From: Echinococcus granulosus | Taxonomy: Eukaryota > Platyhelminthes > Cestoda > Cyclophyllidea > Taeniidae | Assembly (NCBI RefSeq): GCF_000524195.1 | Contig: NW_020170456.1 | Coordinates: 205,097-269,096 of the forward strand | Length of the DNA stretch: 64,000 nucleotides | Reading direction: 5' to 3' | In this document: positions 23,711 to 32,646 of the stretch, piece by piece | How positions within the stretch are numbered: the first letter of the stretch is position 1 | Layout of the letters: each line of letters opens with the position of its first letter | The notes under the pieces: model-generated | Told to the model about the DNA's origin: nothing | Databases searched by the model: none | What the model saw: only the letters and a program-made list of their open reading frames with translations | Program-made: the position numbers and the translations under genes

Positions 23711-23957
23711 GTTAGTTGTTGGCGCCTTTGTAGACATCCACGCGTTCACCTACTGGGGTGACTTTGTTTGCACATCCCTTTCCTCCTTGTAGAAGTGTCA
23801 CAAAAAGATTGATCCGACCATCAAGTATTCAATCTACCAGGAGAAACCCTACCACATGGATTGCTTCACCTGTGCTCAATGCAAACAACCTCTTGATGGC
23901 AAGAAATTTATCGTGAAGGGTGATCAACACATTTGTGCTGACCATAAGCAGACTTAA
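23516..23957 (+). CDS. LIM-D: two-LIM-domain protein (2 coding exons)
   Basis: Exons 23516-23710 and 23793-23957 join in phase 0 to give 119 residues. LIM1 ligands follow C5/C8, WHNDC, FVCTGC and YCIDC. LIM2 starts with Cys-Thr at the end of exon 1 and Lys-Cys at the start of exon 2, then YHMDC, FTCAQC and ICADH, with a short KQT tail. The 82-nt intron (ACG/GTTAGT to TTGTAG/AAG) is at the same codon position as in LIM-A, B and C. It has a TATA promoter, a non-coding first exon and its own AATAAA. It is a probable scaffold protein of the LIM-only class. The unspliced open frame's tail is intronic. Confidence 0.9.
23793..23957 (+). CDS. LIM-D exon 2 (LIM2)
   Basis: Starts with Lys-Cys-His after a pyrimidine-rich acceptor and stops at TAA. 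Confidence 0.9.
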   Translation, partial: KCHKKIDPTIKYSIYQEKPYHMDCFTCAQCKQPLDGKKFIVKGDQHICADHKQT

Positions 23958-24081
23958 GGAAGGTTTATTTGACCGTGTGCGTGAGGGGAGACCGATTCGA
24001 GGGCTTGATTGTTAAAATATTTGTCTTTTCTTTCTCGCATTCTAAAAAAAAACAGTGAAACAAATTCCAAAAAGGCGCTTA

Positions 24082-24087
24082 AATAAA
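24082..24087 (+). terminator. AATAAA polyadenylation signal of LIM-D
   Basis: Canonical hexamer 125 nt past the stop. Confidence 0.65.
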
Positions 24088-26590
24088 GGCAACACCCACC
24101 TTCTTACACCAATAAAAAAACCAAAAATAGTCTTCTTTTTCTTCTTGATGTGACCTCCATTAAAAATTATGCTAGAGATATGACTTGTTTGTAGAAATAA
24201 ATGGTAATCCTCTATCCAAGTTTTTTGTTGCGGCAGGGGGTTTGGCGATTGCAGATGGAAACTTTGTGGGTTTGGATATGGAGGTTGGGAGTTGTACTTC
24301 GCAGCGAGCTCCTGGGTGACAAAAAATACAAAAAACGGAAATAAAGGCATTGTTGTGTATCCTCCCTTTAGCTGGACAACTTCCCATAAAAGGAAATTCC
24401 TTTCCTTTGAATCAGTCCTTCGCCTGATTTACCAAAAGAGGGTAACGCTTTGTTGGAAAGGGGCCTCACGCCCTCGCCCTTACCTTTCGGATAGCACAGT
24501 TGATCAAAAAGCGAAGTGGCAATACCTTTTTTTGCCTTTCGGATGCATACCAAATTCACGAGAAGGAAAGAGGTTAAAGGAGGTTTAAAAGCCCTTATCG
24601 ATGCCTATTTCTTCTTCGCCTTCGCCTTTCAGCGTCGGGGCAATCCAGCCTACGCGCCAACAGTCTACGCCCAACCTGAGATGAGCTAGTGTGGCCATCA
24701 AAGACAGCGAAAAAATGGGGGTTGTTAAACAATTATTGTCTACAACGTGCGCCCTCCCAGGAGGATGATGAGGTAAACAATTTTTCATCTTTTCGACTAC
24801 CATGAAAGCACGCCTGGCCCTAATTTGGTGATTGGTAGTTCGGCCCTTCAAAAAGTGGCTGCTTCACCCCTCTCACAACACCGAATAGGATATGTATCGA
24901 GCTTTTTCAAAAGGGAAAAAAATTTTAACTATGTTCCAAAAGCAATGGATATTCTTCACTGCCTATTCTTAAAAGTAGAAAGGGAAAATTCACTCCTTAA
25001 CTCCTCGCTATGGTTTCCTCCCTTTTTTTGGTAGGCGAAATATCATTTCACTCCATATGACGTTCTTTCCAGATCAGGAGTGACCTTGAGGACATAATTT
25101 TTGCCTCAAGCAATCGGATTTCAGTGGTCTAGGCTTGAAGAGACACGATAGTGGAGCAGTGGCGCAACACCCATGAGGATTACGCAGTCAGCCTAAGCTA
25201 TTTCCTACCCCCAGCCGTCAAATTCCACCAATGTAGCTGACTTATGAGTCTGCCTGACAACAAGTGACATCCTGACAGGTGGAGTCAAAAAATTGTTTGG
25301 ATTTTTTTACTTCCACAGCGAATTGCCAGTGAGTTGTCGATTTATTCTTGTCATTTTTTCACTCTTTGTAAATTAATTCTGTAGTCTACTTATTAACTCA
25401 ACAGTAGCATCTAATCTTGTTAAATTTTAACCGCAAAGACAAATGAAAAACGGCAAAGCAGAAAGAACAGATTTCTTTACCACAGTAAGTAACACCTCAT
25501 CCAAGCTCCTTTTGTAACAGATTTCGCTGACCGGTCAAGTTCTTATCCCGTTTCGATTTAGTTGTGGTACACACAAGGAAGGATGACTTATCACCCGAGT
25601 GAAGAGATTCTGCATCCATTTTCCCTTTGGTTCAAAAGATTTTAAAAATTAAAGGAAGATACTGGATCAGCCAAACGGAAGTTAATTGCTAGGTTATTTA
25701 GTACCTCAGCTTCCACTCTCATCGAAGGGATCCACGAGAGTTGGATCTCCTAAACACCCAAATTCCCCTCCTCCCATCACTCGTGATTCCCTATGGAGCT
25801 TGACAAAAAAATGTTCTTGGCTTTAAACAATGTCCGGTGACTTTAAATGTGTTGATGTCTCTTTGAAACTGCCAGGTTGACTAAAGTCGGTGTGTTGCCT
25901 TTGAAGTGGTTCAGCGGTATCTGAGGTCGAATAAGGAATGTAAGAGGTAGCTGCAAAAATCGAGATCAAATCATTTATTCTAGGAAACCTTTCCTCGCTG
26001 ATTTCCACGCTTTGAGCGCCAAAACAAGTTGCCTTTTTTTTGCCTGCTTATCACCACTATGAAGGCAGAATCCACTTGTGATGTTGCCTTTGCCAGAGGT
26101 GCATTTATCATGATCTCTGGTAGTAAATAATTTTGGGGCGAATGGTTGGATAATATTAATTATTAATGGGAGAATTTTTTAGTTAATCTTGACCTAAAGA
26201 GGGGACAAAGTCGCCTTTCGGCCTCACTTGCCTTCGACCTATCAATTAGGCTTGGCAAGTGATAATGCGACCCCATCATACCAAAGGGGAGAGTGGAAAT
26301 TGTCGCTTTAGTAAAAAGTCACCAGGGTAACACGAAAACTGAATTATGCGATGGGATAGCTCCACTGTCCCTATTCCCAACCTTAGACGGAGGAAGGGGA
26401 GCTACTCAGAGGTGGTATGAGCTCGTAGAGTGTAACGAAGGGATGGAGATGGGATGTTCTTTTTTCTAACATTAAAAGACTTCTTAAGGCAAAACAAGTT
26501 AAGGTGGATCAACTTGTTGTATTACCAAACTCTGCCTTTTTGGCCAATGGAATGTGTTTGGTGAAAAAGGTGTGCCTACATTTGACCGCG

Positions 26591-26648
26591 CGCACACATT
26601 CACACACCTCCACACATAAACAGACACACATAAACACACACACACAAA
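26591..26648 (+). repeat. Imperfect (CA)n microsatellite
   Basis: CA and CACA units interrupted by TT, TC and AA. A TG run on the same strand about 75 bp away could pair with it. Confidence 0.8.
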
Positions 26649-26720
26649 TCAGGAATGCTTTTTATAGTAATGATGGGGAATGTACCCACGAGATGTGGAA
26701 TGGACAGTGATTGGCTAGTC

Positions 26721-26745
26721 TGTGTGTGTGTGTGTGTATGTGGTG
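26721..26745 (+). repeat. (TG)n microsatellite
   Basis: About nine uninterrupted TG units followed by TATGTGGTG. Confidence 0.8.
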
Positions 26746-28654
26746 TTTGTGACCCTACCTGAGTATTTTGGCAAGATTAAGTGGGGAAAGAGCAAGTTGG
26801 ACGGAATATTGTATGGGTATATGACTGCTGGCTATTAATGAAGTCTTAGAGCAATCGCCATGCTGGATAAAGCATTCTGAATGACCTTCAACCCGCAGTT
26901 TCTATCACCTCATTTAGAGCCTATCCGCACGTGATATTGACCTATCAGGAGAATCGAACGCGAGCTTGAGTTTTGAGATCCTCTAGACGTGAAAGTCAAG
27001 AAGGAAAAAGAAACCAATCTTTCTAGGGCTGCATATTTCGTACCTGGAATGAGGTGGATTCTCTGAGCTTAGTTTTGAGGCGAACAGGAGCCGCGTGGTC
27101 CAAATTCATAATGAGTTGCCTTACTTTCTCTCAAGCGAAAAAAACAATCCATTTGGGAGAACGCCTTTCTGATTTCACTTGCGTCAACCCTACATGCCTA
27201 CGACGTAGGTAGCTGGAGGCGGTAGATTACTGACACACACGCGATTCGCTGAGAGCCCGCTGAACCCCCCTGACATCACGCTCGAGTAATGGCAACCCTT
27301 TATTAAACTTGAACATGTCGTGGGATGGAGGCAATTTGCAAGTCTACTCTATGTTCTAACAACTATTGGCAAAGAAAGGAGGACACCTTCTACATTATTT
27401 CTTGTTACCATAGAAGAGTATGAACAAGCTTCCTCTCTATCATTAATGCCTGACTTTTCCCAGTCGTCCTTCTCAGAGCTCCCACTTATTTATCTTCAGT
27501 GTTTATAGGGAGAGCAAATCCCATCGGTTGAGTAATATGCCTTTTTCGAAGTTCCCTTTTTTCTGCACAGAGTTATGCTAATGACTCTTTCGCTAGCAGG
27601 CTTCCGGACGTTCGACACATTAATAATTTAGCTACTTTCAAACTGATTTTCCTCTGACCCTCTCCCCGCCTATCCAAGGTGAATAATTTGAGGGGCAGAA
27701 GATTCTCTAAAGAAGTGGAACAGTTAAATGAGGCAATGGAAATGATGAACCTTGTAAAATCAGGGCGTATAACTCACCGACATGCGCGCAAATGTGCCAT
27801 TTTTGACAAGTCTTTTGCCATTTCTTGCAAATACCACTTACCTGTCATTTGATGCTACCAAACTCTGCCCACGCACTATCAAATTATCGTCCATCCAACT
27901 GCCAAATTCGAGAAAGCGTGTACACCGCTAAAAATTCTCCGCATTTTCTTTTTTTGAATAATATAATGTGAGAAGTACTTTCCTACAGAACTAATTCATC
28001 TTGGAGGCATGACAGCCATTGAAATGGTGAGGAAATAGAGATGATTAGGAAATGGCTCAGGGGTAAATTGACATTTGTAACATCCCTGTTCAAATTCAGT
28101 TATTTATAACAATAAGGAAGTCCTTTTTCCTCTTACCTGAAGTTGTATTATGTCCGTGTCCCTTCTATCGCGGGAATATTGACGCCCCTCCCTTTTATGC
28201 AGGTCTATGAAGATATGTGTGGGTATGGTGGACCCATATAAATATTTTTTGTTAATTGATAATTCTACATCGAACCGGTCCATGTGACATATTTCCTAGG
28301 AACCTTAACTTCTCCTGAATACATTCTCCACATTCAGCAGGCATTCAGTGCCAAACGCGCTGCTTCGTAGGTGAGAGTGTGCAACAAATTCAATGAATAC
28401 AGAATGATGAGAAAAGCTTCCCGTTTTTTCTTAACTTTGTTCTCCATTTACACGATTATTTCCTCCAAAACCGGTGACACATCTTGTGGGGAACCCGTCA
28501 ACTTGTCAATAATTAATTCACGCAATTCCTCAGCTTGTTTTTTTATAAAACAAGGCGGGAAACAGGACAAGCAGAGCCGAAGGGCTCACGAAACACTTGG
28601 AATGAACTCCTCTTAAAGTGGGTTTAATTATGATCCCCGTAGCGCGTAAACGAA

Positions 28655-29137
28655 ATGCCTACTTATTTCAGTAGAATTAGGCAGAACATCGCCATTTTAC
28701 CCGAGGTCACGGATAAAGTCGAATCTCTACGCCACTCGCAGAGCACCTTCGAGGAGAGACGACTATTGGATGCAATTAATTTGAATCGCCTTATCTTCAT
28801 TCAGTGGAAGAAAAATTCCAATGGGGCTCCTTTGCCTCCTAGACGCGGCTGTAATCTCCCGGCTCTTTTGTTAGTTAGCAAACCTTCCACCATCGCGATA
28901 TGGCCTCTCCCAATTTCAAGGGATGTCAGCAAAAAACGAACCCTTCCCAAGAAGGCAACAAACGTGACCGCCCTGGCAGATTACTCACAGAAGGAAAGCA
29001 GGCGTTGGCTGGGGACGCCCAAATCTGTGAGAACTCACAATTGGAGTAATACCTGGGGGGAGTCCTATGGTAGCAATCATCTTTACCTTCCTTCTTGCGA
29101 AAGGAGCAATTGCGAAGTGAAGCGACACCAAACTTAA
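28655..29137 (+). other. Unrecognised 160-codon open frame in a GC-richer patch
   Basis: ATG-started and ends in TAA. The residues are mixed and basic, with no membrane segment, signal peptide or known motif. A 68-codon frame follows at 29095-29301 (+) and a 110-codon frame lies opposite at 28926-29258. It may be a chance frame favoured by GC content or an exon of an unknown gene. Confidence 0.18.
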
Positions 29138-29867
29138 ACAAACCGCCGAAGTCCAGCCAACGAACCTTCCTTCCGCAAGGTGGATTAAAGGATGGTGCGA
29201 TTGCAAGCACCTTGAAGTCAATGAGGCGCACCCACACCCCCATGATCAAGCGCACCACCGTCTACATGGAATTCCGAAAGCGATCTCCGGCTGCTGGATG
29301 ACCCTGGAGGCATCAGCTCCACTTACGACCGGCGGTGTTTTCAATCGAAGCATAACGAACCCCCCCACTCGTACTTACGCCGTGATAACATGAAAGGTCA
29401 CGTCTGTAAGCCCCCGACCCCTCCGTAGTGAGAAAGGGACCCCCTACCACGGTAGTACAATCTACCGCAATACCGCGAGAGACTAGAACGCAAAAACCGA
29501 CTTCCAGCATCACTTACACCTGCTAACGCAAAAAAACCCTCCTCATGCACTCGTGGTCACTGCCCAAAACATCATGCCGATATCGTTGCCTTTTTGATCG
29601 TCAAAATAACCACAGCAACCAGTTTCACAATAACAAGGTAACCTGGAGGCAAGACCTCACCTAGTCCTTAGATGAACAGACGAACGTTAGGATTCTCCGA
29701 CGAAAGAACACGCCGTAATGTGATAAGGGTCTAGGGTATTCGCTCATGAGATCCAAAAGGACAGACAAAACTACGATAAGAGCTATGGAGAGTTGACTAG
29801 TTTGTACATTGCACTTTGGCAGTGACAGATGAAGCGAAAGGCTAAAATTGGCATCGAAAATGCCGTG

Positions 29868-30031
29868 CTAATGTTGTTGAGCTGCCAGTTTCGCTTTCAA
29901 CGACTCAGGCATCACAGGCGGTGGAGGACGAGGTAGGCGCATGACAACTTTAAAACCGTCGTAGATGAACCACTGCAGGGCAGTCAGCGTACCAATCATT
30001 AAGATACGAGGACCCAAACCGGCCCACATGC
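29868..30031 (-). CDS. SLC25A3: Phosphate carrier exon 4
   Basis: Starts Met-Trp-Ala-Gly and encodes helix 6 ([12 protein letters not shown]) and the C-terminus to TAG. Confidence 0.93.
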
Positions 30032-30954
30032 CTAAAAGGAAAAAAGAAAGTACAATTTTGGGTGGGGAAAAAGGCGGCCAAGGTAGGATTAAGTTGAATG
30101 TTAATTACCACGCCATCCTAGGTTCTTAGCAACTTCAACAAGCCTCGCGTTGGGATCCTTGTTTAATTTGGATACAATGGTATCCGGTGGATGGGATACA
30201 ATCGCACAAAAAACACCGGCTAAAAGATATCATCAAGCATTAATCTTACCGATGTATCCAGCAGCAAAAGTGACAACCAACTGCTCGGCTTTAGAACACT
30301 GGGAGCGCGGCTTAGGCACAACATAGTTATACAAGGCTTCGACAGTTCGCTCAAAGCAAGCAAACTTCATCATTGTGTAGGGTATTTGACGGCACCAGAG
30401 TGGCACAATGCCCTTGTAAAAGCCGGTAAAGCCCTCAGCAGCGAGCATTTTGGGGAAGCCCTCACGCAATGTGCTGGCAAATCCGGGCATAGTTTGAATA
30501 CGCACTTTCAGAGCTTCCATGGGGCAAAGCATGATGTCAGCGAAGAACTCAGCACTAGCACTAGCTGCTAGGTAGATAGATGTTCTCCAAAGGAAGGCGT
30601 TTTCCTGCAGCCTTATATTACATTATAGGTACTTACTTCAGAAAGCATGCCCGAATAGGTGTGTTTGAAGATCTCGTAGAAGCCAAATTTACCAAGACCT
30701 TGAAGAGAGTAGCCGAAAAAAGTTGGAGCCCATCCGCGACCGAGACCACGAAGTCCCTCTTCCTTAAAGGTAACGCGGAATCCCTGGGTCAGGGAACCAT
30801 ACTTAGTCTTATCAACTTGTAAGCGGCACTTCACAAGATCCAGGGGCACGATGGCAGTGTGAGTAGTACCGCAGCTGACGATTCCGCCAAGACCGCAAAG
30901 AGCGTAGAACTTAGGAGACGCAAACTCACAACTTGTTCCGGCTTCCATGGCCAT
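29868..30954 (-). CDS. SLC25A3: Mitochondrial phosphate carrier, SLC25A3 type (4 exons)
   Basis: Four exons (30637-30954, 30250-30604, 30109-30219, 29868-30031) join in consistent phase to a complete 315-residue protein. It is an inner-membrane carrier that imports phosphate with protons (or in exchange for hydroxide) for ATP synthesis. All three carrier repeats are visible: [10 protein letters not shown] in repeat 1, [10 protein letters not shown] in repeat 2 and [11 protein letters not shown] in repeat 3, where phosphate carriers typically deviate from the P-x-D/E-x-x-K/R motif. Other signatures are [44 protein letters not shown] and the proline-rich [13 protein letters not shown] tail. The protein starts close to the first membrane helix, with no long mitochondrial presequence like that of mammals. 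All introns are short (27-89 nt), with GT-AG ends. Confidence 0.95.
30109..30219 (-). CDS. SLC25A3: Phosphate carrier exon 3
   Basis: Encodes repeat 3 helix 5 ([15 protein letters not shown]) up to LGWRG. Enters after TTTTAG and leaves at GTAATT. Confidence 0.93.
30250..30604 (-). CDS. SLC25A3: Phosphate carrier exon 2
   Basis: Encodes the second repeat, from [10 protein letters not shown] to TFAAGYI. Phase-0 acceptor (CTGCAG), phase-1 donor (GTAAGA). The intron to exon 3 is only 30 nt long. Confidence 0.93.
30637..30954 (-). CDS. SLC25A3: Phosphate carrier exon 1
   Basis: 106 codons from ATG, first repeat with [10 protein letters not shown], ends at a GTAAGT donor in phase 0. The intron to exon 2 is only 32 nt. 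Confidence 0.93.
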
Positions 30955-31032
30955 TCACATAAAGAAAATGTGAAAAGCGGAAGCGGGCCCTAAACCAACT
31001 CGAGGATACTGGCGTGGACAAAGTTCAATGAT

Positions 31033-31040
31033 TATTTAAA
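31033..31040 (-). promoter_or_regulatory. TATA-like box of the phosphate carrier gene
   Basis: TTTAAATA on the minus strand, about 80 nt upstream of the ATG. This leaves a 5'UTR of roughly 50 nt. The octamer is the same as at LIM-B. Confidence 0.4.
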
Positions 31041-31736
31041 GCATGCAAATATAGTACATAACCAGATTAAGTAACTTTAAAATGCAAAATCCATTTGTAT
31101 TAAAAATTTTTTGAGAAGAAGCTAATAATAAAGTCAGACATTCTAAGAGTTGCTTTCAAATTTGCATTGCTTATCTTTTGTACACACATGCAGAATACAA
31201 GTCAAACATTAAAATTGTGGAGCACTTTGATTTAGGTTTAATTCAAAGCTCAGCAAATAAGAAGGGCCTGTTCCTTTATATGGGTTGCGTAGGTAAAAAT
31301 TCACCAAAAACTCCGTAAATTACTCTTCTATGGTTTCAGATGGGAGCATTTCAAGACATGGGACTTTTGTGACACCTCTTCTCGCAACTGAATCATTAAC
31401 ACAATATTAATTTGTCTATGATTACATATATGACCTTAAAATAGTAATAAACTACCAATATTTTTTTTGAAGGCAGCATTCTCCTGTTACTAATCAACTC
31501 CACATCCAATCTCTTTACATAAGTCCATTTTAATGTTAGAGCAAAATTCTGTAGGCATTTCTGATTTATCTGCTTAGATTACCCCTTTCATTACCATGTT
31601 AAACAATGAAAAAGCAATCTTTTCACTCACAATATTGTTGACTAAAGCACTTGGAGAACTTTTAAAAGCCTTTGTAAAAAAATTTCCGTAGTAAAAACTA
31701 TTCAAATTCAGCCAAGGCCATTATGAATGGGTAATA
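31041..31736. other. Spacer between the carrier promoter and the Cav2 3' end
   Basis: AT-rich with no coding signal. The two minus-strand genes are head to tail, about 0.8 kb from the Cav2 stop codon to the carrier ATG. Confidence 0.5.
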
Positions 31737-31742
31737 TTTATT
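31737..31742 (-). terminator. AATAAA polyadenylation signal of the Cav2 gene
   Basis: Canonical hexamer on the minus strand about 72 nt past the Cav2 stop. Confidence 0.65.
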
Positions 31743-31813
31743 TTAACACAAATCACTTCTTAAAGGAACTTTGAATAGTTAGGTGGGATTTACATTCGAT
31801 TGTCCTAAAAAAA

Positions 31814-32646
31814 CTAATGTCCACAGTCATACTTCATAGGAAGGAAATTCTGTGGCCGCCGACAAGTCCGCTCCCTCCTTTCAATATCTGACACCCTTTG
31901 AGGTGGCACAGCTTCATTACCGAGAGGTCTGCTTGGCATTCGATATCGCATTCCGTTTTGACTCACATCATCACTGCGTCCATATAGTGTGGTCGTGATC
32001 TGATAATTCGGAAAGTAAATTGGAATCTTGTGGACTTCATCAGTAGGCGACGATAAGAGAGTTGGAAAGTTAATTTTGGGGGTTTTAGAAGGGCATTTTA
32101 ATGGCGGTGGTGTCTCTACAGAACTGGTTGATGGCTCTCGATAGTCGGGAGAACAGGTCTGACGACTGAAAATCGGGGAAACAGGAGAGGGTGACTGTTC
32201 GTTCCATTCAAAATGTGGTTGCCATTGGCCGTACCAGTCCTCGTGAAGGGTATGTAAAGCTAAACTATTGGACGCGATCGTAGCCTCCCAGTCACTCGGG
32301 GCATTAAGAAGCCGTGATGTCACGAAGGGCTTATCCTGAGGAGCATTTTCTACCTCCGAATGCTCAATGGTCCCCCTGGGTAAAACACTTTCCGTTGAAA
32401 GCATTGGAGTATTGTCGCTGATTGAATGGGGCGGCTCTATTGCATTGTTGCTATTGCTGTGTGGAGTCCCACCGAAGAAACGATAATTGGGTTTGTGAGA
32501 AGATTTTGGCGCATTGCGAGCTAAGATGTTGGCTGTTGCAGCAGCCAGAAACCGTGTTCGACTACGGTTACCAAGGCCCCGTTGTGATCGGTATGCTACT
32601 ATTGAGTCCCAATCAACATCACTAGGTGATCGACCTACAATGCGTG
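31814..32646 (-). CDS. Cav2 exon 40: distal C-terminal tail
   Basis: About 277 codons of Ser/Pro/Asn-rich tail ending KYDCGH-stop. The acceptor is probably TTTTCTTGAG at 32647-32648. An alternative TTGTAG acceptor 10 nt further in has the same phase only if one residue set is lost. The long open frame and the phase match to exon 39 support it. No family motif is visible. Confidence 0.7.

Larger units (their letters stand above)
24100..29860. other. Gene-poor interval between LIM-D and the phosphate carrier
   Basis: No known exon is recognised. It contains a CA-rich run and a TG run facing each other (26591-26745) and, at about 28.6-29.7 kb, a GC-richer patch with long open frames on both strands. 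Confidence 0.4.
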
